DNA of 64,000 bases, from the NCBI GenBank assembly GCA_013076295.1, contig RQOL01000501.1, positions 62,001-126,000 on the forward strand, read 5' to 3'. Positions 21,101-32,689 of the stretch are shown piece after piece. The stretch is from Sanderia malayensis. Its lineage: Eukaryota > Cnidaria > Scyphozoa > Semaeostomeae > Pelagiidae. The position numbers and the translations under genes were made by a program. The notes below the pieces were generated by a model, which saw only the letters and a program-made list of their open reading frames with translations, had not been told where the DNA came from and did no database searches. Each line of letters opens with the position of its first letter. The first letter of the stretch is position 1.

Positions 21101-22065
21101 ATAGTTGTAGCACATGTCCATCATGACATACTCTGCATTTGATGTTCTAAATATAATTATGTATATGAGTAAGAATTATTACAATCTCTATATCTGAGTA
21201 TTTAAATATTACCTGTTGTGGTATTCGTGGTTTATCAGCTTGTGAAAGAAACATAATCATGTGTGTGTGTGGCAGTCCTCTCTTTTGAAATTCTATGACA
21301 TACACATTTGCAGTGACATGTCCAAGAATGTTGTTGTGTAGTACGTCTTCGAGTAGTTCTTTGAGCTTGAGTTGAAATACTCTTGTAACAATGTCTGGTC
21401 GACCATTGGCCTTCTGATACAGATGAATGTTTTCCTTCCATTTAGGATTGGCAGTCATTGTGAGGAAGATGTCTGGCTTGCCATACTTCCTGACGATTGT
21501 CATTGCATCTTGAAAATGTTGATACATGTTTCTTTCGCTGCCTGGAAAGGATGACGGTAGAATGATAACACAGCCAACATTGATATGTACGGGCTGATTC
21601 GGATTGTTAGCCCTGGCCATCTGCTTTTCGATTTCAGCTCTTCTGTGGAGATGATCCATCAGGCCTCGATACGTGTCAACACGAAGTTGACGTTGATTGT
21701 TCATAATCCAGCTCAGCTTATTGCCTTCTATATTCGTATATGCATCTACCAGATACTGTTGAAACAGAAGTGATGCAACGTGGATGGTTGAGAATGCATC
21801 CCTGACCTGGATTCTGTATGAATAGTATTCGGTAAGAGTTAGTTTGGTGCGACATCACGATTGTTGTGGTGTCGATCTTGTACCTTTGCTGTTAGCAATC
21901 TTTGAAGGTCCAAACTGTATCCTCTGTCACTGTGAAAGAACATCAATGGATACGTGAGAGGATCAGCACTTGGACTGGTTGCATAAATCTTCATGAGATC
22001 TCCGCGTCTTGTTTGAACTTGCAGTCCTCTGTCATCAGGATTTGGGGCACCTGCATTTTGTATAT
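18145..22065 (-). pseudogene. Helitron Rep/helicase gene with three introns, broken
   Basis: Exons run minus-strand from about 22065. The N-terminal Helitron-like block has NPDDRGLQVQTRR and YPLMFFHSDRGYSL. The Rep domain has the HUH site (RGLPHTHMIMF) and the tyrosine motif (VKYIFKYIHKGHD). The Pif1-type helicase has Walker A (GPAGTGKT), Walker B (FIWDEASM), GCDFRQVLPVV, INKAQGQSL and YVAMSRATS. Introns lie at 21049-21212 (GT-AG), 19716-19808 (GT-AG, phase 1) and 18565-18684 (GC-AG), and the frame is preserved across each. Breaks are a frameshift near 21843 and in-frame stops at about 20596 and 18961. Function would be rolling-circle transposition. The 5' side is replaced by LINE sequence. 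Confidence 0.85.
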
Positions 22066-23308
22066 ATATATAACAATTGCTGTCAATCAATGGAATGTCA
22101 AGGTTAAAGTCTCCTGATATTAACATAGTTTTATTTTCCCTAAGTAGTTTCTTAAGTAATCCTGAAAAATGTTCAAAACATTTAGCTGGGTCCTTTCTCA
22201 AATGGTTATATACCACTCCGATCACAATGCTTGAACTTATGCAGTTTCTAATCTCAATCCAGTAACCTTCAAATTCACACTTTTCAGATTTGAAAGATTT
22301 GCTTAGGTCTGTTCTCTCAGTGAAATCGAGGTTGTCCTTGACAAACAAACCGCAACCACCATTTTGGCTTACCCCCTGTATTCCCTTATACGGCTGATGG
22401 CCAGGAATTGAAAAGCTTTTACAATTACAGTCCAATTTCTTGCAGTGCCATGTCTCACTGAAAGCAAGAACATCAAAGTTAAAATCGAGATCAACTAAAA
22501 GGTCTTCAATTTTTCAATATTACCTAATGACAATCAAACATTTGAGTGCATCATGCTAAGCGGATTGACGTCATAGTCTGCCTGTGTGTTTTTTTACAAG
22601 TTTCTGAAAGCTGTGTGTTGTGTAATAATCAAAATTTAAATGCAAATCGACATAATTGTCAATGTCATTATCAGAGAGTTTGTCCTTTTCGGAAAGCCAA
22701 AGCTTTGAAAAATCTCATTCATTAAGAAGCCAATAGTGTGTCGGAAATATCAAATCATGATTTTGGCAAAAACAAGCAAAATTTGAATTAAAACTTAAAG
22801 CTAACAGCTCCTTGTGTAGTAAGTGTCCAATGGAAATACGCTTTCAATGCAGTGTTTGCAACTCCAGTTAATTATCAGGTCTGTCAATTGGCATGTTTCC
22901 AAAAGAGAGCATTTCCTGTGGATTAATGATTTACACATGACGCATGGAATGAGTATTGCGGAACCTCGGACGTTCCTTTCACAAACTCTGCAGATTTTAT
23001 TATAGTTTGACTCTTTAGAAATTAATTTAAACCCTGAAAACCCTTATACTCTTGCTAGTTCGATTTAGAGTACTCAAGTAATCCAAAAAAATATTATTAT
23101 CGAGAGATTGAAAGGGTAAAGAACCCCCAGGACAATTTTTAAAAAACCATGTTAGGTTCTCGTTTTCAACAAAGCATTCGAAATCTTTTAACGAAATTGA
23201 TGAGCATTTCAAGTGAAACCAAAAGTCGCATGAGTCACAGCAAATAGATCTTTGTCCGTTCAATACACATTTAGTGCATTTAGGACATTTTGGTATCACA
23301 TTACTCAT
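22066..23308 (-). pseudogene. LINE ORF2: two zinc fingers and AP endonuclease, 3' part missing
   Basis: ORF2 starts at ATG 23308. It encodes a PHD-type finger (CPKCTKC, CCDSC, FHLKC), then in a shifted frame a second cysteine-rich finger at about 22980-22810 (CRVCERN, CVMC, HRKC, CKHC). An AP-type endonuclease follows with FDVLAFSETWHCK and ISGDFNLDIPLID. The reverse transcriptase is absent. At about 22066-22080 the frame passes without a stop into Helitron protein. Loss of the 3' part is unusual for LINE copies, which normally lose the 5' end, so a deletion or recombination joined the two elements. Confidence 0.75.
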
Positions 23309-24074
23309 TTAAATTTTTGAGATCACTTGTCTTATTTACCAAAATAGGGGGAGAATTTTCATCCTTATGAACAAAAATTTTTCCCTTGTTATTCCAAATA
23401 AATTTAAACTTATAATGTTCTCTTACCGATTTGCTTTCTCTAAGCAGTCCTTTATGTTTTCTAGTTAGACTCTCGTTAATATAAATCTTACCCATACCAG
23501 CTGCAGGTCCAATTTTGAAACCAAAATCCACTATTGTGATGTTCTTCATTTTCTTCTTTGCTACGAAAAATTAGTCTCTTTTTCTTCTGGAGGAAAATTC
23601 CACGGTAATCTCGGCGTCAGCTTTGGGCGAGATACGATGGCAGGCATCTATTCCAGCTTAATTTAAATCAATGTCAAGGTGCTCTGCCAGAGGTGCTCTG
23701 CCTCGACGCCTGCTCGGAAAGCCAGAGATTTCAAGCATGGGTTTCCTGCCATATTACTCGAGGTTGTCGATTATTTTGTTGCATTTTCTCAACTCCTCCT
23801 CGTTTTTCTTTATTTTCTTGACGATGGCTTCATTTTCTTTTACCTTCATTAAACTTTCTTTTAAAAGACCATTGATGTGTTTCTTGTTTAGGGCTTGTTC
23901 TTTCTTCAAATCTTCCTCCTTTTTTTCTACTTCATTTAATTTTTGGCAAACACCTTCTATCTTCGTCATTGCTTGCTCTACTTTTTTTCCGATGATTTCA
24001 GTATGTTTCTTTAGTTCAGCTTTGATACATTTTGTTATTGTTCCTTGTAATAATTTCACATTTATTGGATCCAT
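23301..24074 (-). pseudogene. LINE ORF1 (coiled coil and nucleic-acid-binding domain)
   Basis: From ATG 24074 the product begins MDPINVKLLQGTITKCIKAE. It has a long Lys/Glu-rich coiled coil to about residue 100, interrupted by an in-frame TAA at 23754-23756. Downstream frames carry LEISGFP and ACHRISPKADAEITVEF, an RRM-like segment. The C-terminal domain has GKIYINESLTRKHKGLLRES and FIWNNKGKIFVHKDENSP. This is the ORF1p layout of cnidarian-type CR1/L1-like LINEs. The ORF1 stop (23301-23303) lies inside the first codons of ORF2 in another frame. Confidence 0.75.
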
Positions 24075-24109
24075 CTTTGCTTAACCGACTTCCGGGTGAT
24101 ATTTGTCGA

Positions 24110-25130
24110 TATATATTGATGATTTGACATTTATAAAATTAAAATATTCATAACTAATAGTAAAAAATAAGAAAACCAAAGCCCCGAAGGGCAAGCACAA
24201 AATTATATCACTTTGATGTAGACCGCACAGAAATTCACGTCCGACTGTCAGCATGTGTGAATAACAATCAAGTATTCACAGGTGCAACAACAACTTCTCC
24301 AAGAAACAATGTTTTTGCCATAATAGCATCTTACTCGCTTGCTATTTTGGCAATTCTTGATTTTGTTACCAAAAAGGTCACACAAAGGAAACTGATGTCA
24401 ATGTGAAGCATTATTTATCTAAATATCACTATATCCAACCTGAAAACTGTAAAAATATATTTATCAACCCACCAATTTAATATCCACATGTCTCTTTCAC
24501 TGAGGCTGCAACTGTTTTGACTTTTAGCTTCCTCGTTTTGAGCATTAGCACTGACCGATTCTGCCATTTCGCTTTCTGCCAAAGAAATTAAGAATGCTGC
24601 TGGCCCTCATCCTCTCCTCAGACACGCTGCCTTTACTCCTCACACCACAACCATTAGAATCAGTTGCGCATTTGCAACAACTTCAATAGAGGCATTTTTG
24701 TGGGGAAATTCAAAAAAGGTGTGTTTGGTAAATTTCAAAAAAGTGTCGTCTTTTTCTTCCTCTATGAAATAAAACTAACCACAAATAAATAAAGGGTCGT
24801 CAAGATGTCAGGAGACTAAATAATCAACATGAAAAAAATAACAGATTAAAGTGGCCATATAGCTAGTGTTGAAAGTAGCTACAAGTTTACTGATAAGTGC
24901 GCAGGAGGTCTTGGATAACAAAAAAGCATTCTATCCAATAATAGGAACTTGTCAACTTTTAGCCAATGGGAGCACTACCATGCCGAAATGACAATTGCTA
25001 GAAATTCTAACACCCCCACCGGGGCTTAGGTGCGACTAGGGACCTTGCGGTAACCAGCAATTTGCGGTATGTGACTATTCAAATCTTTTACCACTCACGA
25101 ATGTAACATCAAAGTTTTTAGAAACAAACG
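24110..25130. other. No gene seen
   Basis: The region runs from the LINE 5' end to the TA-flanked element. I see no supported coding region or repeat structure. Confidence 0.4.
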
Positions 25131-25262
25131 TTACCGTAAATCCACGAATTGCCCCCTCTTGAATAAGCCCCCACTCGAATAAGCCCCAACCCTAGGACTA
25201 AAAACTGTAAAGAAGCCCCCGTCTAATAAGCCCTCGCCCAAAACATGCTGATATTTGCTCTC

Positions 25263-25793
25263 TGTCATGTAACAGTGTCGAAGTTAAATAAGGGATTTCC
25301 CATCGGTCAAAGGGAATTTACCCAAAATAGCTTCATCACGAGTTTTCCACCAACCTTTAGTTTTTGTTAGTTTTTCGTTTACCTTTACGCCGCCATTTAC
25401 GACTGTTCACGCTACGATTTGGAATGTTTTAGACTGATTAATGTGCAGCTTCCAGGATTCACAGCTTTTGTGAGTGACTTTATCCTTATTCTAAACTAAT
25501 ATTTGTTTTGTTTTGTTTTGTTATATAACGCTGAGGAAATTTATCAATTAATCACAGACTAAACTGATCGCTCTTTCAATATTCATGCTTTTTGTGTTGT
25601 TATCGATAGCTTGTACTTTCTCCTACATTTATAGAGTATTTCATTGTTGTTATTATTAATCTAAATTGCAGCCTTGGAATTTGTATTTTTATTTTCAGTT
25701 ACCATTATAATCATTGCGGATAAACATCTGCGTGTTTATCTGAGGTTTATCTGCTCGCCAAAGGGATACCGAACTATCTTGGAGGGCGTGACA
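25263..25793 (+). repeat. BEL/Pao 5' LTR (531 bp)
   Basis: It starts TGTCATGTAACAG and ends GGCGTGACA, the standard TG...CA form. CTCTC precedes it (25258-25262) and follows the 3' LTR (32175-32179), a 5-bp target duplication. By eye it differs from the 3' LTR at about six positions. Confidence 0.9.
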
Positions 25794-25820
25794 GTAAAAA
25801 AGCTATCCTAAAACTGCAAA

Positions 25821-26964
25821 ATGTCAACAAGACAGGGAACAGTGTACGGCCCTCTAGGTGAAGACGTTGGTGCGTCATTATTAGTAACAAGTCACCAAAG
25901 CAGCATTTCGGGTCACCAAAGATCAACACTGAATTTAAGTCATATCGAAGAAGACCAAGCGAGTATGAGTTCGAGGAAATCTAGTCAAGCCTCCTCCTCA
26001 AGCAGAAGCGGCAAAAGCAAATCTACAATTTGCAAAGAAAAAAGCAGAGTTGGTATGGCAAGAAGCTCAAAGAGCAGCACAGCTGGAAGCTCAAGAAAAA
26101 TCTTACCAGGCGCATTTTCAGGCCAACTTAATGGTTCTCCAGGCAGAAAAAGAAGCAGCAGTCGCGAGTGCCGAAGAAAGAGTGTATGAAGCAGCAGAAC
26201 TGGAGGTTTCAGAGCGAATTAACATAGACGTAACACCAACTAACGTTATGGACAGAACTAGGGATTTTATCACAACTCATTTTTCAGAAAAGGATCATAA
26301 ACATCCTAAGGATCCCCCAGTTACTAGTTTCTCTACCCAGTCAACAGCGCCACACCCAACAGGATTTTCCGTTCAAGCTGGTTCAAGCCCAGAATTTATG
26401 AGCCCTCTGACGCATTTTAGTCAAAGCCAGACTCTCCCAGTCGTTCAACAGCCAGTGCACCACCAAACCTTTTACAGTGCCCCGCCCATACGATCTGAGC
26501 ACCCATTAAGAAATCAAGTTTCCAGTTTTCAGCAGCCAGGTATAAGCCACAGTCAGCCTGTGCCAACCGTTTATCAGCCTATGCCAACCATTTATCAGCC
26601 CGTACAGACACAGCAGCCTGACCCAATTATGTCGCTGACAAAACATCTCATGAAGAAAGAATTAATTTCAACAGGACTTCTCAAATTTGACGATAACCCA
26701 GCAAATTTTAGAGCATGGAAAGCATCTTTCAAAGCAGCCACTGAAGATCTTGAACTCACTGAAGCGCAAGAGATAAATCTTGTGGTGAAGTGGCTTGGGG
26801 AAAAATCATTAAAAATAGTGAACCCCGTATGTACAATAAACATCGAAAATCCACAGCTTGGATTAAAAAGGGTGTGGGAGACTCTTGAAAAAAGATATGG
26901 AACTGCAGAAGTGCTAGAAGATAACTTCATGTCCAGGCTGGAAAGTTTTCCGAATCAGCTCTAA
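25821..26964 (+). pseudogene. BEL/Pao gag N-terminal part
   Basis: Two frames overlap. From ATG 25821 a Ser-rich leader continues to about 26005. After a one-base shift an Ala/Glu/Gln-rich coiled-coil segment (AELVWQEAQRAAQLEAQEK) follows, then a Pro/Gln-rich region with repeats of TVYQPMPTIYQP. The DUF1759-type gag core begins near KFDDNPANFRAWKASFKAA. The second frame ends at TAA 26962-26964, where another frameshift is needed to enter the next segment. Gag would form the retrotransposon particle. Confidence 0.8.
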
Positions 26965-28700
26965 AGACAGAGAAAAATTACAACAGCTGTCACACTAATT
27001 GCTAGAAATCCAAGCTGCCAAACAAGCCGGAATTTACCAAGGGTTAGCTGCACTTGACTCAGCTAGAGGCCTCAGGCTCATGGTAGAGAAGCTTCCTTAC
27101 CCCTTGCAGGAGCGGTGGATCAGAGTTGGAACCAGCTACAAAAGAGACTATAACGTCACTTTTCCGCCCTTTGAAGTATTCGTGGATTTCATCACCAAGG
27201 AAGCAGATATGAGAAATGACGTCAGCTTCATTCTATCGTCATCGACAGGAGAAAGAAATCCACCATCAAGAGTTCTCCGTGCCAATTTCGCAAGTGTTAG
27301 CAAAACTGCAGTCGAGTTTAATCAGCGAGCCCAAGTCGAGACTGACCCTTCAAGAACTTGCCTTATCCATGGTAGCAGTCATGCACTACGTGACTGCAGA
27401 GCCTTTCAGAAGAAATCAATAAATGAAAGAAAACAGCTTCTTTTGAAGAACAATGTATGCTTCAAATGCTGCTCTTCCACCTCACACCGGGCTTGTGAAT
27501 GCACTGTGGAGGTCAAATGCTTGACTTGCAACAGTGACAGACATCTCTTTGCTATGCATATTGGCCAAGCTAACAAGTCAAATTCCCGGCTACAGGATGG
27601 TGGGGAGGATGCTGAGAGTCAACACCAGCAACAGACAAATGAGGTTTCTACTGCGGCAACAGAAGTCACTAATGCCTGTACAACTATCCGTGGAACAGTA
27701 CCAGGAGGGAGATCGTGCTCCAAGATTTGCAAAGTCGATGTATTGAATGACGTAACTGGTGACTCCATGACGGTTTATGCTGTTATAGATGACCAAAGTA
27801 ATTCAACTCTAGCCAAACCTGAACTGCTAGATAAGCTCAACATTACAAGCAACCCGGTTACCTACAAGATGAAAACTTGTGGAGGAGTATCAAGCATCAC
27901 TGGACGAAGCACAGAGTCTCTTTCTGTTAGCACCTGCGATGGTGGGCTCAGCATAAAGTTGCCATATGTAAGAGAGTGTAGCAACATACCAGACAATTAC
28001 TCTGAAATACTAATACCAGAGATAGCAAAAGCCTATTCACACCTGTCTGACGTTGTTGACAAAGTAAAGCCCATCGAACCTGGCGTACCAATTGCGTTGC
28101 TTATAGGCAGAGATGTGCCACAAGCTAACAAAGTCAGAGAGCAAGTCGAAGAGCCTGACAGTGCACCATTTGCTCAGCGTCTTGACCTTGGGTGGGTTAT
28201 TATTGGAGAAAGCTGCTTAGACATTACAGCAAAGAATGCAGCTACATCATGTGAAAGTTATCTAACGATTACGGAATACATATTTGCAACTAATGAAGAC
28301 GACAATGTTCCTGCAAATTCTGTTGAAGATCGGGAATTCATGAAAATTCTTGACACTGAATCAAAGAAAAACGAGGCAGGGAACTGGGAAATGCCACTGC
28401 TCTTCAAAACAGAAAGAGAACGGCTCCGTAACAACAAGCCAATGGCAATACGGAGATTCAACAATGTCGCTCGTAGGATCAAATCTAATCCAAAGCTGGC
28501 AGAACAATATCAAACATTTATGCAAAATCTGTTTGACAAGGGGCATGCTGAACCCGCACCACCTCTCAGAGAGAAGCAGGAAGTTTTCTATTTGCCGTTC
28601 TTCGAGGTTTTTCATCCGATGAAGCCAGAGAAAATCAGAGTTGTATATGACTCAAGTGCGAAGTATAAAGGAGCGTCTCTAAACGATGTACTGATGGGTG
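26965..28700 (+). pseudogene. BEL/Pao gag end, zinc knuckles, A17 protease and RT start
   Basis: The frame continues gag and has an early TAA (26996-26998). It contains zinc-knuckle cysteines (CFKCCSSTSHRACEC, CLTCNSDRH). The A17-type aspartic protease follows, with VYAVIDDQSNSTLAKPELL holding the catalytic Asp, and then LDLGWVIIGE. The first part of the reverse transcriptase has EKIRVVYDSSAKYKGASLN. A one-base deletion near 28700 in the GGP region moves the frame to the following segment. Confidence 0.85.
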
Positions 28701-31614
28701 GACCGACCTCAACAACTCGCTGCTTGGGGTTCTTTTGCGTTTCAGGAAAGAACCAGTGGCAATCATGGCGGACATCGAACAAATGTTCTACAATTTCTAT
28801 GTCAGAGAAGATCATCGTGATTATCTGAGATTCCTCTGGTTCAAAGACAATGACCTGTCCAAAGAGCCGATAGATTACAGAATGAATGTTCACGTATTTG
28901 GTAACAAACCATCGCCATCTGTGGCAATTGGTCTTTTGGCTAAAGCAGCGGATCAAGGAAAGCCTTCATATGGAGAAGACGCGGCTGCTTTCATCAAACG
29001 CAACTTTTATGTTGACGATGGGTTGACCAGCACACCAACTCCGGAAGAAGCTATAGACATTTTAAAGAGAGCAAAGGCGATGCTGGCGGACAGCAATATC
29101 AATCTGTGCAAAGTAGCGTCTAATTGTCAAGAAGTGATGGAAGCCTTCAATCCAGACGACTTATCAAAAGACCTCAAGAATGTCAATCTGTCAAATGATG
29201 AACCTCCCTTGCAGAGAAGTCTGGGTATTTATTGGGATCTGAAAGATGATATGTTCCACGTCAAGGTCTCCCAAAACAGCAAAGAGTTTACCCGCAGAGG
29301 CATGCTTTCAATAGTCAACAGTCTCTATGACCCACTCGGCTTCGAATCGCCTGTCACCCTGAAAGGAAGACTGCTGATGAGAGAGCTAGCTGCAGGAACA
29401 GTAGACTGGGACGACCCCATCGAAACCGAAAAGAAAGTAGAATGGGACGCATGGTTGAAGTCTCTTGAAGCGTTAAACAACCTTACTGTACAGAGATGCT
29501 ACATCGGTGTATCGTTACAAGCTGCAACTAAGATAGAATTAGTAATCTTCTGTGATGCCTCATCAGTTGCAGTCGGGGCTGTAGGTTACTTAGTAGTTCA
29601 TCATGGTGAACAATGCAGAACTGGATTTGTGATGGCTAAGTCGAGAGTAGCACCAAAGCCAGCTCACACCATCCCAAGGTTGGAACTTTGCGCAGCAGTT
29701 CTCGCTGTTGAAATGAAGGAAGCCATTGTTAAAGAGATTGACATCGAGTTTGATGACATCAGAATCTACACCGACAGCAGAGTTGTACTCGGATATATCA
29801 ATAACACTTCACGTCGTTTTTATACCTATGTGGCCAACAGAGTCAGCAGGATTAGACAGTCAACCCACCCCAACCAGTGGAATTATGTTCACACTTCCGA
29901 CAACCCAGCCGATCTTGCAACACGGCCAAATTCAGCTACAGAGTTGAGTGCCAGCAACTGGTTTGAGGGACCTGCATTTCTGAACCAAACTTCTGACAGC
30001 CATGATAGCATTGAAAAAGAATTCAGTTTGGTAGAGCCCAACGCTGATATAGAGGTATACCCTGAAGCTACAACTTTGATGACAAACCTAGAGAGATTGC
30101 ATCTCGGTAGTCACAGATTCAGCAGGTTTTCCAATTGGAAACGACTAGAAAGAACCATCGCCAAACTGATTCAAGTTGCAAGAGGTTTTCAAAACGGGAA
30201 CAAAGGAGGATGGAAGCGATTTCAGGAACCGCCCGAGACTTCAACACTTCAGTCAGCCATGTGTGTCATCCTGTCTGTCATCCAGAAAGAAGGATTTTCT
30301 CAGGAGATGAAATGCCTCCAAAACAATCAACATGTCAGTAAGAAAAGTTCTCTCAGGAGCCTCAGTCCAATCATTGGGGAAAAAGGCCTCATGCGTGTCG
30401 GTGGACGCTGTGAAAGACAAGAGGTATCTTACAATCGGAAACATCCCATAATCCTCCCCCAAAAATCCCACATCACTGACCTGGTTGTGCGCCATCTCCA
30501 CGAGGATGTATATCATCAAGGCCACAAGTTGACAGAAGGTGCCATTCGAAATGCAGGATACTGGATCACAGGGAGCAAGAGGCTTGCGTCCACAATGATA
30601 GGCAAATGTGTGACATGCAAGAAATTACGAGGTTTGCCAGCAACCCAAAAGATGGCTGATCTACCTGCAGATCGCATCGAGCCATGCCCACCATTTACAA
30701 GTGTCGGAGTAGATGTTTTCGGGCCATGGGAAGTAATCACCAGAAAAACATGTGGAGGCTCTGCCAACAGCAAAAGGTGGGCTGTGATGTTCACTTGTAT
30801 GTATTCGAGAGCAGTGCATATCGAAGTTCTTGAATCTATGACGACTTCAAGTATGATAAATGCCCTCCGCAGATTTTTCGCATTCAGAGGCCCTGCCAAA
30901 GTCCTGCGCTCTGACCAGGGAATCAACTTCACAGGAGTAGCGAACGAGCTGAAGCTGTTAGCTAAAGACATCGACGTCAAGCAACTTCTCCAAACCAAAC
31001 GCTTTCATTGGCTTTTCAATCCACCGAAGGCCTCCCATACGGGAGGTGCGTGGGAGAGAATGATCGGGACAGCAAGGAAGATCTTAGACTCCATACTTAA
31101 GAACCAGAAAGGAATTTCTCACGAAGTCCTTACGACGGTGCTCTGTGAAGCAATGGGGATCATCAATTCGAGACCTCTCGTTGATATATCGACAGATCCG
31201 GATCTGCCTACTGTACTTACACCTGCTACACTACTCACACAGAAGTTTGACAGAGCCTCTGCCCCAGAAGTAAATCTGCAGAAAGCCAGCTACGCATACC
31301 AAGACCAGTGGAAGCGGGTGCAGATCCTAGCTGAGGTTTTCGCCGAAAGGTGGAAACACGAGTATCTGTCATCCATGGCCTCAAGACAAAAATGGATGGA
31401 GGAGACACCGAGCATCAAATCAGGTGACATCGTGTTATTGATGGAAGATAATGAGAAGCGACGCGAATGGCCATTGGGAAAAGTGATTGCAACTCCTCAA
31501 AGTGACGACGGTAAAGTGTGTAAAATCAAGTTAAAGGTTGTAAGAGGAGATGATGTCAGAGAATACACGCGTCCAATCAGCAAGATAGTAAAGCTACTTT
31601 CTGAAAATGAATAG
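28701..31614 (+). pseudogene. BEL/Pao pol: RT, RNase H, integrase, DUF5641
   Basis: A single long open frame carries the RT palm (VAIMADIEQMFYNF) and the catalytic box FYVDDGLTS near 29010. RNase H follows with VIFCDASSVAVGAVG and RIYTDSRVVLGYI. The integrase zinc site is HLHEDVYHQGH with CVTCKK, and its DDE core has SVGVDVFGPW, VLRSDQGINFTG and HTGGAWERMIG. The C-terminal DUF5641-like domain (GDIVLLMEDNEKRREWPLGK) is typical of BEL/Pao. All catalytic residues I looked for are present, but the upstream frameshifts disable the copy. Confidence 0.9.
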
Positions 31615-31633
31615 TGGCCTTTATGATCAGGCC

Positions 31634-31643
31634 AGGTGGGGAG
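31634..31643 (+). promoter_or_regulatory. Polypurine tract of the BEL element
   Basis: AGGTGGGGAG lies directly before the 3' LTR start at 31644, as needed for plus-strand DNA priming. Confidence 0.7.
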
Positions 31644-32174
31644 TGTCATGTAACAGTGTCGAAGTTAAATAAGGGATTTCCCCTCGGTCAAAGGGAATTT
31701 ACCCAAAATAACTTCATCACGAGTTTTCCACCAACCTTGAGTTTTTGTTAGTTTTTCGTTTACCTTTACGCCGCCATTTACGACTGTTCACGCTACGATT
31801 TGGAATGTTTTAGACTGATTAATGTGCAGCTTCCAGGATTCACAGCTTTTGTGAGTGACTTTATCCTTATTCTAAACTAGTATTTGTTTTGTTTTGTTTT
31901 GTTATATAACGCTGAGGAAATTTATCAATTAATCACAGACTAAACTGATCGCTCTTTCAATATTCATGCTTTTTGTGTTGTTATCGATAGCTTGTACTTT
32001 CTCCTACATTTATAGAGTATTTCATTGTTGTTATTATTAATCTAAATTGTAGCCTTGGAATTTGTATTTTTATTTTCAGTTACCATTATAATCATTGCGG
32101 ATAAACATTTGCGTGTTTATCTGAGGTTTATCTGCTCGCCAAAGGGATACCGAACTATCTTGGAGGGCGTGACA
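31644..32174 (+). repeat. BEL/Pao 3' LTR (531 bp)
   Basis: Same length and ends as the 5' LTR. Differences I counted: the cccAtcgg/cccCtcgg, aGctt/aActt, Tagttt/Gagttt, taAtat/taGtat, gCagcc/gTagcc and atCtgc/atTtgc sites. Near identity implies a fairly recent insertion. It is followed by CTCTC at 32175-32179. Confidence 0.9.
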
Positions 32175-32689
32175 CTCTCTGAGGTTCCCAAAAGCATTTT
32201 ATTTGGTTATAGCACAAAACCTTGGTTGTTTAAAAATTTGGACATTTAATGCTGATAAAACAATTCTAGATAATAATATACGAGGTCTTTTAACAATGCT
32301 TTCGTCACGTACAGCGAGTTCGAGAAGATTTTGTTTTTCTAGCACTTTTTTGACCAATATCTGAGGATTCTTCTGATTTTCTGTGTATGGAAAATACTTC
32401 GCTGGAACAACTAAACACATTCCCTGTATTCTTTTCCCAGTAACAACACCAATTTTTGTGCCATATTTGAGATATGCCTCAAATATGCCCCCTCGAATAA
32501 TCCCCCTCTGAAAATTTCAAAAATAAATAAGCCCTCAGTGGGCTAATTTGAGGATTTACTGTAATCTGCACGAAACCATCAAAATGCTAGAATATATGGT
32601 TCGGATACTTACTTTTTCATACATAATAACGACTAAAAAATAACAAGATTATGATACAGAGGTTCGACTCGTTCAATTTTTTCAAAGAA

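Larger units (their letters stand above)
25134..32561. mobile_element. TA-flanked element split by a BEL/Pao insertion
   Basis: The left end is CCGTAAATCCACG after TA (25132-25133), followed by repeats of AATAAGCCCCC. The right end is GAGGATTTACTG before TA (32562-32563). Without the BEL element and its target duplication, about 510 bp remain. The same terminus is seen at position 162, so this is a dispersed family. It predates the BEL insertion. Confidence 0.65.
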
